From Flaccisagitta enflata (lineage: Eukaryota; Chaetognatha; Sagittoidea; Aphragmophora), in assembly GCA_965153355.1 (NCBI GenBank), contig OZ231126.1, positions 101,556,001 through 101,620,000 of the forward strand: DNA of 64,000 nucleotides. The letters run 5' to 3'. Every line of letters starts with the position of its first letter. Within the stretch, counting starts at the first letter, position 1. Below the pieces are notes generated by a model that was given only the letters and a program-made list of their open reading frames with translations, ran no database searches and was not told where the DNA came from. The position numbers and the translations under genes are program-made. This document shows, in pieces, positions 23,031 through 34,705 of this stretch.

Positions 23031-23389
23031 AGGGGCCCCGTAGAAGTTCAAAATTTTCGTCAATGAGATCAACAGAGTTATGTGCATATGCCAAGGTATC
23101 TTTCAGAAACAAATTCAAGCAGATTAGTTCAAGCTAGAGCTCATGCCGTTACTACCTTCCGACCGGCCGCATATATAAGAGAAATATGAAAATTCACAAG
23201 GACTTAGATTTAGGATCTGAGGTCAATATTTCAAATCCGAACTATTTTACCTTTAGTGGAAATTTTTTGTCCATAATAAACCGTTCTTATGTTCAAAAAT
23301 GTTTTTACTTGTAAACTGGCGACTTGATATAAGAAGCTGTGTCTCTCTGTCCTTTGGTCAGTAATACTTGAGTCAACAACACTGCTCTG

Positions 23390-24135
23390 GATCTCCACCG
23401 CTAACTTTAAACTAGGATTACTGCCACTTTTTTCATGGTTTCTGGTGGTCCAGCCCATGTATAATCCATGTCAAAAGGTTCCAAAATAATTCCAAGAGCG
23501 CCTTTTTTTTAATTCTCATTTTTTTCTGGGTGGTTGGTACAGGCCATAAAACTTTCCCTCTTTTGGACAATGTCCCTTGTTTTGCTTATAACTTTTGAAC
23601 GAATAAAGCTAGAAATGCCAGATTGGTCCCATTTAAAAGATCTTTTCAAGATCTTTCCAACCGTCACCAATTATTTTGAAATCCATTGAAAAACAACCGA
23701 GTTATAAGCTGTCAAACATAAGCAATGTTATGAAGATTTTGGACCATCTTCCAGATCATTGAATTTTTCTTCCATTTTCATTATTTCACTTGTTTTGCTC
23801 ATAACTTTTGAACAAATAAAGCTAGAAATGCCAGATTGGTCCCATTTGAAAGATCTTTTCAAGATCTTTAAAATCGTCACCAATTTTTTGTCAATTCCTT
23901 GAAAAACCCCCACTTTATAGGCTGTCAAACATAAGCAATGTCATGGGGATTTCCGAGGATTTTCCCACCATCAGTTTTTTCATGGTCTCATCCTGTTTTT
24001 ACATGCATTCTCAAATATCTGCAAGGGGCTCTGTCTCTTGGCTAGCCTGCTGATTTTTCCAATGGTTAATCCGTCCAACTGTCAGTTCATCTATCAGGGA
24101 GATTGTGAAACATTGCAAAAAAATGAGCAGACTTT
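23390..24135 (-). repeat. Left arm of a large inverted repeat
   Basis: Reverse complement of 27926-28870. Landmarks: ATTACTGCCACTTTTTTCAT, CTGGTGGTCCAGCCC, GACAATGTCCCTTGTTTTGC, two units of a ~211-213 bp tandem repeat (AAGATCTTTTCAAGATCTT), and TTAATCCGTCCAACTGTCAG. It has one tandem unit fewer than the right arm. Confidence 0.85.
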
Positions 24136-24138
24136 TTG

Positions 24139-24625
24139 GGCAGCGGTCTCAAAGGGCCGATGTCCTCTAGGACACAGGGGGAATTTTGAGACATCTGTCC
24201 ATCCGTCCTTCTGTCTGTCCTTCTTCCCCCCCCCTTAGCCAGGGAAGCCTCAACTCTGCAGTCTCAGGCCTGATTTTGGCCCTCTGAGCCCTTAAATTAG
24301 CCCTTTGAGACCTCAATTTAGCCTTTGAGAGCTCATATCAGCTCTCCAGACCTCATATCTGCCCCCAAGACCTTTAATCAGCCCTCCAGGCCTCAAATCA
24401 ACTCTTCAGGCCTCAATTTTGTCCTCTAGGCCTCAAGCATGCCCCCCAAAATTTAAAGCACTAAATTCTGCCATCCCAACTTCAAAAGCGCCTCAGAATA
24501 TCTCAAAATTCACCCCTGTGTCCAACAAGACATTGGCCCTTCAGGGCCGCTGCCCTGCTCTCACTCCACTACTTGATCACTCAAAGCAGGGCATCGGGTG
24601 ACTATGTGCGATCCTTGGATGACTA
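24139..24625. repeat. FME copy inside the large inverted repeat
   Basis: GGGCAGCGGTCTCAAAGGGC, TCCTCTAGGACACAGGGGGA at the left; ATTCACCCCTGTGTCCAACA, CAGGGCCGCTGCCCTGCTCT and GCGATCCTTGGATGACT at the right. The interior is CAGGCCTCAAATCAGCCCTC minisatellite. Confidence 0.75.
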
Positions 24626-24627
24626 GT

Positions 24628-24785
24628 TTCATGGTCTAATCCTGTTTTGATATGCATTCTTGAATATCTGTGAGGGGTTTTGTCTCTTGGCTAGTCTGTT
24701 GATTTTTCCAATGGTTAATCTGTCCAACTGTTGGTTCATCTATCAAGGAGATTGTGAAACATTGCAAAAAATTGAGCAGAAAACA
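24628..24785 (-). repeat. Direct copy of 23975-24133
   Basis: TCATGGTCTAATCCTGTTTT, TTGTCTCTTGGCTAGTCTGT, GAGATTGTGAAACATTGCAA repeat the end of the left arm. As at 24139, an FME left end follows, so arm end plus FME was duplicated as a block. Confidence 0.75.
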
Positions 24786-24796
24786 TCCTCCTATTT

Positions 24797-25620
24797 TTGG
24801 CAGCAGCCCCAAAGTGCCGATGTCCTGTAGATAACAGGGGGAATTTCCAGACATCCAACCTTCTGTTCGTCCTTCCTTCCTGCCTTTTGCCCCTCCCCCC
24901 ATTAGCCATCATGGCCTCAAATTTGCCCTCCCAGCCCTTAATTTAGCCCTTCAGGCCTCAAATCGGCCTTCCAGGCTTCATATCAGCCCCCCCAGCTTCA
25001 GATCTGACCTCCAGAACTTCAATTAGCCATCCAAGCATCAAATCAGCCCTTCAAAGCTCAAATTTGCCTACAAAACCTCAAATCTGCTCTCCAAGCCTTA
25101 ATTCTGCCCTCCAGCCTTCAAATATGCCTTCAGTGGCCTAAATCAGTCATGTAAAGCCTGAAATATGCCCTCTCAGGGCTTTTGGGAAGCGGCCCCGAAG
25201 GGGACAAATTCCTGTAGAATACAGGGGGACTTTTGTTCGTCCGTCCGTCCGTCCGTGCATCCCCCCCAGGCCCTCTCAGGCCTGAAATCTGCCCTCTAAG
25301 GCCTAAAATCTGCCCTCTAAGGCCTGAAATCTGCCCTCTCAGGGCTTGAATCTGCCCTCTCAAGTCTGAAATTTGCCCTTTCAGGCCTGTTACCTGTCCT
25401 CTCAGGCCTGAAATCTGCCCTCCCAGGCCTGAACTCTCATTCCAATTTACAACCATGCAAAGCAGGGCAACGGGTATCGCTGACCACATATTGCCCTTAG
25501 GTGACCTGTTGAAAATTCTCCCCTGTGGTCTACAGGACATTGGCCTTTCAGGGCCGCTGCCCTGCTTTCACTCCACTTCTTTACTGGATCACTCCTAGCA
25601 GGGCATTGGGTACTGCTGAC
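24797..25620. repeat. FME copy with a second FME end nested inside
   Basis: The outer ends GGCAGCAGCCCCAAAGTGCC (24797) and ACATTGGCCTTTCAGGGCCG (25536) enclose a second left end, GGGAAGCGGCCCCGAAGGGG (25184), with its own CTGCCCTCTCAGGCCTGAAA minisatellite (25265-25440). The right arm ends GCAGGGCATTGGGTACTGCT near 25618. Confidence 0.65.
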
Positions 25621-26189
25621 CATGTGTGACCATGTGTGGATGACTATTTTATTTTTTTAACAGCAGCCTCTATGGACAAATTTCTAGAAGAACACAATGG
25701 CAATTACATACTTCTCAAGCAGGGCACGGGTACCATTGACCACTTACTGCCTTTAGGCTGCTATTGATTACTCACAGCATAGATTTTATCAGACTCACTA
25801 GAACAGCTGTTTCAGATTCAAAATCAGCCATCATGAGTTTTTAGGAGGGCAGGTGTGGGACATCGAAACAAAGAGCCTTAATTCAGTCCCCTTGGGTTTC
25901 AAAAAAGCTCATTTAGACATTGAACAAGCCCTCTCAAACATAATCTAGGCTTTTCAGGCCTCAAATGAGCCCTCACTAGCCTGAAATCAGTCTTTGAACT
26001 CATACAATCTTTACTCATACAATCTTGTCTCTTTGGAGCTCTTCTTTTGTTCTTTTTGGGGCTCTCTGACCAAATATGTCACTCAATGCTTGTATGAGTG
26101 AGAAGAAGCAGCCAAGCAGGACAACAATCCTGAAAAGGTACAAGTCCTATAGCACACGACGGGAATTTTGTGCAAGCAGATACAGGCCT
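25621..26189. other. Decayed FME-like sequence, no gene
   Basis: CAAGCAGGGCACGGGTACCA at 25718 is another FME outer arm. CAGGCCTCAAATGAGCCCTC at 25957 is interior-type. No coding potential. Confidence 0.45.
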
Positions 26190-26705
26190 GTAATACAGGC
26201 TGTATATGGTTCCACATTGATCCAAATTCCAAATAAATCGAAGGGTTTGGAGAGAGGGAAGAAGAAGGAAGGAGGGGAAAAAGAGAAAAACAAGGCCGGA
26301 TACATGGCAACCCCAGTTGCGTGTGGGTGGGCAAGGTCTGTATTTGAGGTCACTTTATCATTTGGGCAGGAGCAGTGAGGCAAAAGACCGCAAAAACCCC
26401 AAAAAAGTAAAGTGTGATGGATGGACCAACAGATGGATGGACGGACGTACAGACCAACAAAGCGGAGTGTAGAGTCGCGCAGCACGCGACTAAAAAGAAA
26501 ATTTGGGAAAAACATGATTTTTGGCAGCAACAAATTATAAAACCTGATAAGTAAAACACAATTGAAAACTTTTTAAACCCTAAACACTGTTTCGTTGCTT
26601 TATGGAGGAGAAAATCATAGATTTGGTAACACAACAGTTGCAGGGAAGGAAATCAAAGGGGGGGGGGGAATTAATAAAAGGTCATGAAACTATATACACC
26701 CCTGA
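26190..26705 (+). repeat. Family C copy interrupted by an HDE
   Basis: The family C order (AATCGAAGGGTTTGG, GAGGGGAAAAAGAGAAAAA) breaks at 26290 and resumes at 26497 (GAAAATTTGGGAAAAACATG, TTTTGGCAGCAACAAATTAT, GAGGAGAAAATCATAGATT). The 15.2 kb and 21.4 kb copies are continuous at this point. Confidence 0.8.
26291..26496 (-). mobile_element. HDE insertion nested in family C
   Basis: Bounded by CAAGGCCGGATACATGGC on the left and AGTCGCGCAGCACGCGACT AAAAA on the right, 206 bp. Because the uninterrupted host sequence is known from two other copies, this insertion fixes both HDE ends and shows the family is mobile. A-rich flanks hide any short target duplication. Confidence 0.8.
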
Positions 26706-26839
26706 GCTAAAAGTATTAAGTATTAAGTATTAAGTATTAAGCTAAAAGTACTAGTTGAAGACTTATAATGCTTTCAAGATGATGCTTAGCCCAGGAGAGT
26801 CGATTCAAGGTCTGTGAAGACTGACTAACAACAATATGT

Positions 26840-27145
26840 TGTCAGCGATAGCCACTTCCTTGCTTTGTATTCTTGTGAACTGGAGTGAGAGGAAGCAGGG
26901 CAGCGGCCCCAAAGGGGACAAAGTCCAGTAGGACGCAGGGGGACTTTGGTTCATCCGTCCATCTGTCTGTCCATCCATCTCCCCTAAACTCTTTCTGGCC
27001 TGAAATCTGCCCTATCAGGCCTGAAATCTACCCTATCAGTCCTGAAATCTACCCTATCAGGCCTGAAATCTACCCTATCAGGCCTGAAATATGCCCTCTC
27101 AAGCCTTTAATCTGAGGGAAGATTTCAGGCCTAATAGCTACAAAA
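26840..27145 (+). repeat. FME left end with minisatellite
   Basis: GTCAGCGATAGCCAC, GAAGCAGGGCAGCGGCCCC, CAAAGTCCAGTAGGACGCAG, then five units of CCTATCAGGCCTGAAATCTA (27000-27090). No right end before the next copy. Confidence 0.65.
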
Positions 27146-27149
27146 GTGT

Positions 27150-27615
27150 TAGATGGTCAGCGGTACCCGTGCCCTGCCTAAGCAGGTTGTGGTTGAAGCT
27201 GAGGGGGAAGCAGGGCAGCGGCCCTGAAGGGATCGATGATCTGCTTTCACACATATGGGGGATTTTCTCCTTCTCCTCCGTCCTCCCCCCCCCCTCTTAC
27301 TCAGATTCTAGCCTCAAGGCCCAAATCCCATCCTCAAGGCCCAAATCCCAGCCTCAAGGCCCAAATCCCAGTCTTCGGGCTTCAAAGACAGGATTTTGGT
27401 CCCAAGGCGGAGATTTGAGCCCTAAGGCTAGGATTTGGGTCTCAAGGCTGGGATTTGGGTCTCAAGGCTGGGATTTGGGCCTCAAGGCTGGGATTCAGGC
27501 CTTGAGGCTAGGATCTGAGCTATAGGGGGGGGGGAGGTAGAAGAAGAAGAAAGAGAAAATCCCCAATATGTGTGAAAGCATAGGTCATCAACCCCTTTGA
27601 GGCCGCTGCCCAAAA
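27150..27615. repeat. FME copy, CTTTCACACA subfamily
   Basis: GGTCAGCGGTACCCGTGCCC, AGCAGGGCAGCGGCCCTGAA, TGCTTTCACACATATGGGGG mirrored by CCCCAATATGTGTGAAAGCA and TTTGAGGCCGCTGCCC. The interior switches from CCTCAAGGCCCAAATCCCAG to its complement near 27390. Confidence 0.8.
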
Positions 27616-27925
27616 GAGCAGATTTAGGGCTTGAGAGGGCAGATCTCAGGCCTGATAGAGTAGATTTTAGGCCTGAGAGGGCTGGGGGTGATGGACAGAC
27701 AAACAAACAGAAAAGTGAACAGGATGGAATTGGCTGGGGGGCTGATATAAAGCGTGGAAGGCTGATTTGAGGCCTGGAGGGCTAAATTGAGGGCTGGGAG
27801 GGCAAATTTGAGGTCTTGATGGGCAAAGGGGGGATAGAAGGATGGATGGAAGGAAGGACAGACATTTAGCCCTCTGTGTTTGCATAAGACATTGGTCTCA
27901 GCTGCTGCCTGTGATACTCATTTTT
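27616..27925. repeat. FME interior-type minisatellite, decayed
   Basis: Units such as GGCCTGAGAGGGCTG and GATTTGAGGCCTGGAGGGC, then a worn FME right end (CCCTCTGTGTTTGCATAAGA at 27869). Confidence 0.6.
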
Positions 27926-28870
27926 TTGCAATGTTTCACAATCTCCCTGATAGATGAACTGACAGTTGGACAGATTAACCATTGAAAAAATCAGCAGACT
28001 AGCCAAGAGACAAAGACCCTTGCATATATTCGAGAATGCATGTAAAAACAGGATGAGACCATGAAAAAACTGATGGTGGGAAAATACTCGGAAATCCCCA
28101 TGACAATGCCTATGTTTGACAGCCTATAAAGAGGGAATTTTTCAAGGAATTGACAAAAAATTGGTGACAGTTTTAAAGATCTTGAAAAGATCTTTCAAAT
28201 GGGACCAATCTGGCATTTCTAGCTTTATTCGTTCAAAAGTTATGAGCAAAACAAGTGAAATAATGAAAATGGAAGAATAATTCAATGATCTGGAAAATGG
28301 TCCAATATCTCCATAACATTGCTTATGTTTGACAGCTTATAACTCGGTTGGTTTTCAATGGATTTCAAAAAAATTGGTGACGTTTGGAAAGATCTTGAAA
28401 AGATCTTTTAAATGGGACCAATCTGGCATTTCTAGCTTTATTCGTTCAAAAGTTATGAGCAAAACAAGTGAAATAATGAAAATGGAAGAAAAATTCAATG
28501 ATCTGGAAAATAGTCCAATATCTCCATAACATTGCTTATGTTTGACAGCTTATAACTCGGTTGTTTTTCAATGGATTTCAAAAAAATTGGTGACGGTTGG
28601 AAAGATCTTGAAAAGATCTTTTAAATGGGATCAATCTGGCATTTCTAACTTTAAGCGTTTAAAAGCAAAACAAGGGACATTGTCCAAAAGAGGGAAAGTT
28701 TTATGGCCTGTACAAACCACCCAGAAAAAAATGAGAATTAAAAAAAAGGCGCCCTTGGAATTATTTTGGAACCTTTTGACATGGATTATACACGGGCTGG
28801 ACCACCAGAAACCATGAAAAAAGTGGCAGTAATCCTAGTTTAAAGTTAGCGGTGGAGATCCAGAGCAGTG
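27926..28870 (+). repeat. Right arm of the large inverted repeat, three 213 bp units
   Basis: Starts of the tandem unit (CATRACAWTGCYTATGTTTGACAG in consensus terms, written as CATAACATTGCTTATG) fall at 28099, 28312 and 28525, exactly 213 bp apart. Each contains AAAGATCTTGAAAAGATCTT. Short open frames such as 28329-28529 arise from this unit and repeat with it; they are not independent genes. The arm ends with AAACCATGAAAAAAGTGGCA and AGTTAGCGGTGGAGATCCAG. Confidence 0.85.
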
Positions 28871-29268
28871 ACAAGTGACGCGGGGTCACAATATTGTTGC
28901 GGACGGGTGGGCAGGGGCATGTAACCCCCATCCACACCCTCGCCCACCACACACACACTCAAACACAGACAATCACAATTGCTACATCAACAAGGCCGGA
29001 TACACGGCCACCAGTTGCAGACGGGTGGGCAGGGGCGGAAATGCGCGTTTTCCCACTTTTCAACTCAAGCGTGACAGACCGACCAACCAACCAACCAAAC
29101 AACCGACCAACCAACCGACCGACCGACCGACGAACGGACAAAGCGTGTCCGCAACTAAAAATGCGCGTTCTGACACTATTCAACTCGATCATCACGGACC
29201 AACGGACTGACGGACCAACAGACCAACGGACAAAGCCTCTTATACAGTTCCGTGTCCGCAACTAAAAG
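28871..29268 (-). repeat. Two or three HDE copies in a row
   Basis: A tail fragment at 28876-28950 (GGGTCACAATATTGTTGCGG), a full copy from CAAGGCCGGATACACGGCCA (28991) to GTGTCCGCAACTAAAAA (29159), then a partial copy sharing ATGCGCGTTCTGACACTATT and ending CCGTGTCCGCAACTAAAAG (29267). Confidence 0.75.
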
Positions 29269-29309
29269 AATGTGCTGACTTCTGACTCATCATATTTTGT
29301 CTTAGTAAA

Positions 29310-29343
29310 TAGACACACAGAGACACACAAACACACACGCACA

Positions 29344-29412
<69 letters not shown>

Positions 29413-29460
29413 GAACACACGAACACACAAATACACGAACACACGAACACACTAACACAT
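29310..29460 (+). repeat. (CA)n microsatellite
   Basis: About 60 bp of pure CA flanked by ACACACGAAC / ACACACAAAC variants. Confidence 0.95.
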
Positions 29461-30010
29461 GAGCGCAATCCAGATCAGACGAGGGAGTCTCTTAGTATAG
29501 GTAGATTGGATCAACCTGCGGTCGTTACTACGCCGCGGGGAAAAACGCCCTCTCTTCGACAGTGACTTTTTTTATGCATCCTCGCAGAATCTGTCGCAGG
29601 GTTGCAGGGTCTGTCCGTCCATCCATCCATCTGGCTGTCCGTTCGTCTGTTAAAAATTGCATTTCTCGGTTGTTTTTGACCACGGTAAATAATCCATTCA
29701 ATTAAACGATCGATATGCGTGTTTTTACTTTTGAGTCTCTTTTTACCTATGTCAGAAATTCAAGCAATCTGTTTCTGTATGCATCTGTCTATGTAGCACT
29801 CGTAATCAGCGTGAAATTTACTGCACGCAGTGTCACAATCAGGATGCAACGTGTTGCCCGGTCGGGCTTGTTAGATACCAACATTGATGATTGATAGCGA
29901 GCCCGCGACGCTGTACCAACTGTGTTGGTTGGTCTGTCCATCAGTCCATGTCACATTGCTTTTCCGGTATTTACGGAATCTTGCCAAACTGCTCCTGCCC
30001 AAAAACTTGA
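29461..30010. other. No gene recognised
   Basis: A GTCCGTCCATCCATCCATC tract at about 29610 is HDE-like. The sequence to 29990 is unique and partly CG-rich but closed in all frames. Confidence 0.4.
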
Positions 30011-30450
30011 ATAGCTTTTGGGCAGCGACCCCATAAGGGTTGATGACCTATGCTTTCACAGATATGAGGAATTTTTTACCTCCTCCTCTTCCTGCACCCC
30101 CCCTCCGCTTGAATCTAGCCAAGAGGCCCAAATCCCATCCTTGAGGCCTAAATCCCATCCTTGAGGCCCAAATCCCATCCTTGAGGCCCAAACCCCAGCC
30201 TTGAGGCCCAATTCCCAGCCTTTAGGGCCAGATCTCAGCCTTGAAACCCAAATCCCAGCCCCGACAACATTATCTCAGCCCTGAGGCTCAAATCCTAGCC
30301 CCAAGGCCTCATTATCAGCCCCAAGGCCCAAATGCAAATTGCTGGAAGGAGACAGAGTAGAAGAAATTCCTCTTACGTGTGAAAGCATATGTCATCAACT
30401 CCTACGGGGCCGCTGCCCTGCTCCCTCCCTCGGCTACAAGCACAACCTAC
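30011..30450. repeat. FME copy, CTTTCACACA subfamily
   Basis: GGGCAGCGACCCCATAAGGG, TATGCTTTCACAGATATGAG mirrored by TACGTGTGAAAGCATATGTC and GGGGCCGCTGCCCTGC. The interior has about ten units of TTGAGGCCCAAATCCCATCC. An outer arm, CTTAAGCAGGGCCCGGGTAC, appears at 31022, about 550 bp farther on, so sequence including an HDE was inserted into the right arm. Confidence 0.75.
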
Positions 30451-30546
30451 TTAAGTCAGGGTGCAAACGAAGTCAAATTTGGTTTTTAGTCACAGAAAAT
30501 TATGATATTCAGTTATTCTAGTAAGTTACTGAATCTAAAATTTAGA

Positions 30547-30695
30547 TTTTTAGTAGCGGACACGCAACTCTATAAGAGGCTTTGTCCATCGGTCGGTCGG
30601 TCGGTCGGTTGGTCACGCTCGAGTTTAAAAGTGGGAAAACGCGCATTTCCACCCCTGCCCACCCGTCCGCAACTGGTGGCCCTGTATCTGGCCTT
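30547..30695 (+). repeat. HDE copy, GCAACT subfamily
   Basis: TTTTTAGTAGCGGACACGCA, ACTCTATAAGAGGCTTTGTC, a GGTCGGTC tract, AAAAGTGGGAAAACGCGCAT, CCCCTGCCCACCCGTCCGC, AACTGGTGGCCCTGTATCTG. Confidence 0.8.
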
Positions 30696-31337
30696 TACTT
30701 TCAATATCTTTAAGAATATCTAAAAACAGTTATCAAACAAAGAGTTTCTACCGTATATTTATTAAAATCAAAGTTATCCGATAAAATATGAATATTTCTG
30801 AATTCAAAAATTTTGCATTTCTAAACACATGGCCCTTATCTCAGAGGTTTTAAAAAAGAGGCCATATTTTTGAAAATAAAGATTTTTAAATCTCTATGCA
30901 AAGTCATAATCTTACCTAGGCAGGACATGTCAGATTGCAAAATGAAATTTGATACAATGTACCAATTATAAAAGAAAAAAATGTGTTGACTCAACTAATC
31001 TTGCCTTCGTTTGGACCCCGACTTAAGCAGGGCCCGGGTACCGCTGACCATCTAATGCTTTTGCGACTATTTCTCAATACCCTTCCCTTCCCCCCCCCCC
31101 CCCAAATCTGCACGTAACTTTAGTAGCCGTGTAACTGGCATTCTGATAAAAGCAAGAAAAGAGAAGAAAATTCATTTTACTTCAAAGTAAAAAGATTGGA
31201 GAGAGAGAGGAGAAAACAATCACCCATCCATTATCTCCTAACTAATTTTGTTATTGTTGTTAGACGTATGGTTTTCGGCATATTGTTTTTGTTTTGATTG
31301 TTGCAGTTCTCGCTGTTGAATTGTTGTTGGTAATGTT
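30696..31337. other. AT-rich spacer, no gene
   Basis: Closed in all frames. It contains the displaced FME outer arm at 31013-31070 and a C-run at 31089-31103. Confidence 0.4.
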
Positions 31338-32358
<1,021 letters not shown>

Positions 32359-32574
32359 GTAATGTTGTTATTGTTGGTGTTTTGTTGATTGTTGGATCAA
32401 TTTTCTAATGGATAGCGTCTACGCTCTTCGCATTCAAAATAGCTTGAAAGGTAGTAAATCCGACTCCCACTCGAGCCTGCCTAAAATTAAAGTGTACAAC
32501 TGATGAACAAAACTTATGAACAAAACTGATGAACAAAACAGATGAAAAAAACTGATGAACAAAATGATAAGATG

Positions 32575-32803
32575 ATAACAAGTGACGCAGGGTCACAATA
32601 TCGTTGCGGACGGGTGGGCAGGGGCATCAAATCCCCATTCACATTCCAACTCCCACCCCCACGCCCACAAATATACACAAAACGATCGTTTTTCCACTTT
32701 TTGACTCGGACTGACGGACCAACGGAGCGACGGACCAACGGACCAACGGACCAACTGACCGATGGACAAAGCCTCTTATAGAGTTGCGTGTCCGCAACTA
32801 TAA
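32575..32803 (-). repeat. HDE copy, GCAACT subfamily
   Basis: AGTGACGCAGGGTCACAATA, GACGGGTGGGCAGGGGCATC, GTTTTTCCACTTTTTGACTC, a GACCAACG tract, AAGCCTCTTATAGAGTTGCG, and the perfect hairpin AGTTGCG TGTC CGCAACT at 32782-32799. Confidence 0.8.
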
Positions 32804-33099
32804 ACGATAAAATGATGAAAACCCTTTAATTTCACGTGCGCGCGATCAAACGGATCGTTGATGGAACTCTGCTTACACAATGACTGCGATGCGAGCGTGT
32901 TGTTATCCTTTTGTTGATCTTTTTTCATTGGGTGAAAGTTGGGCTTGAGCAAATTCGCACTTGCCATGTTCGTGCAACGTGTCTCGTAAATTGACGGCGC
33001 CAAAGGGGCATACATGGCAATGTTTTAGGTTGCGGACTCGGGACTCTTAAGAAGGTTTTATTTGTCCGCTCATATGTCCATCCCTCCGTTACACTTTTT

Positions 33100-33268
33100 T
33101 TTAGTTGCGGACACGCAACTCTATAAGAGGCTTAGTCCGTCGGTCGGTCGGTTGGTTGGTCGGTCGGTTGGTCGGTCCGTAGAGGTGATCGAGTCAAAAA
33201 GTGGGAAAACGCGCATACCCGCCCCTGCCCACCCGTCCGCAACTGGTGGCCGTGTATCCGGCCTTGTT
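33100..33268 (+). repeat. HDE copy, GCAACT subfamily, full length
   Basis: Perfect hairpin at 33103-33120, GGCTTAGTCCGTCGGTCGGT, a GTCGGTTG tract, AGTGGGAAAACGCGCATACC, CCCACCCGTCCGCAACTGGT and the tail GTGTATCCGGCCTTGTT. Confidence 0.85.
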
Positions 33269-33690
33269 AAGTCTCGTGCACGCAACTCTACAACTCGCTC
33301 TGTCCATAAGTCAGTCGGTCTTTCGGTCACCCTTAACTTTTAAGTCTTAAGTTCGCATACACTCCCCCCAGTCGCGGACGGGTGGGCAGGAGTGGAATAG
33401 CAAGAAAATGCTCAGATTTTGTTTTGGTTACCCACAGACCGACAGACCGACCGACAGACCAACCAACAGACATAGCAAGTTCTAGAGTCGCAAGTCCGCG
33501 ACTAAAAAAAGTGGTCAGCCTGTCCATCCGTTGATCAGTAATGCAGCTAATGCTCAAGTCAAATCACGTAAAAATGTGCATTTCCGTGTGTGGGTTCCTC
33601 AGCGAGTATGTGTGGAGGGGGGTGCTCGCCCCTGCCCCCCCCCACATACGAGACAATATTATAACCTCGCATTACTTGTTTCCATCACAC
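33269..33690. repeat. Series of partial HDE copies
   Basis: A forward head at 33272-33335 (CTCGTGCACGCAACTCTAC), a reverse copy at 33365-33512 ending AGTCGCAAGTCCGCGACT, and a tail-type fragment at 33575-33690 (CGCCCCTGCCCCCCCCCACA). Confidence 0.65.
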
Positions 33691-33839
33691 TTCACAAAAA
33701 AATGCTTCGTCGGACTCTCCAAACGAAAACTCAAATCTTCAATTTGTCCGATCGAGCGATCTCTATATACTGAGCTTTCTCAGTCAATGAAGTTTTCTTT
33801 CTTGAGCGACATTCTCTATGCCATAGACTTACTACATTG

Positions 33840-34135
33840 ACAAAAGCAGTCTCTACTCGAAACGAAACCTCACGTCATTGCAGGTTCCGCCATAGTCGTT
33901 TTGTCTAGTGACTGTCTAGCTTGGATTTCGGCCTATATGCTTGGATTTGGGCCATTTTACTCAGATTTGGGCCATATTGCATGCATTTGGGCTATTTGGC
34001 AGAATTTGGGTCAAAATAGGCCCCCAAAGGAGATAAAGCCCTGAGGATAGGGCGGGGGATGGACAGGCGGATGGATGGATGGACAGATGGATGGACGGAC
34101 AAACGGATGGACAGATTCTCCCTGTGTTCGACAGG
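33840..34135 (-). repeat. Inverted copy of the 18.6 kb FME-related segment
   Basis: CCGCCATAGTCGTTTTGTCT, units of GGATTTGGGCCATTT, AGAATTTGGGTCAAAATAGG and CTCCCTGTGTTCGACAGG run in the opposite sense to 18545-18860. Confidence 0.7.
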
Positions 34136-34369
34136 TGTTTGGTCTGATATCGTAAATGTACTAAATAGCGCCCTTTCTATGTCCCTGTCTAGTTTGTCTA
34201 GGTCAAATAAAGCCGCAAACGTATTAGAATGGATCATCGAGGATAGATTCAATACTGCAAAAGAAATGAGTTAAAGAGACACATGATTAAAACCTAGAAA
34301 ATCAGTCAATATGTCAATCAATCAATCAAGCAATCATCAATCAAGCATACAATCAATCAATCGTAACTA

Positions 34370-34705
34370 AATACACACCTTGTTTATGGCTGATAATAGT
34401 TCGAGTGACATTTCAATTATGCGACGAAAATATTTCATTAGACAACTTCCAAAATGAAGCGTAACAAGACAAAATACTATAAAGAATGTTTCTATGGCTT
34501 TGTTGATCTCGATTGTCAGCGTCGTCTTTCGAGACTGCACCGAACACTCCGCCCGTCGAACGATGTTGAGGTTGACAATCAGCGGTGCCGTCCAGTGACA
34601 ATCCAAATTGTTGTCCTTGGTCCATTCGCCCTTGAGGATCCAGGTCCCGCCAGGTCCATTCGTCATCCAAGCACCATCCGCCCGTATGCATGGTGCTGCT
34701 GTAGG
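34370..34705 (-). CDS. Weak candidate minus-strand exon
   Basis: One minus frame is open from about 34705 down to a stop near 34367 and reads like protein in its first half (GAWMTNGPGGTWILKGEWTK, then LDCHWTAPLIVNLNI). An acceptor-like CACCTACAG lies at its upstream edge and AACAAGGTGTGT at 34377 could be a donor. The segment is more G+C-rich than its surroundings. No family is recognised, and the plus strand is also open here. Confidence 0.22.

Noticed and set aside
28329-28817. Repeated small proteins beginning MTAYNSV
   Set aside because: They follow the 213 bp tandem repeat unit exactly and are broken in the other arm. They are repeat-derived frames.
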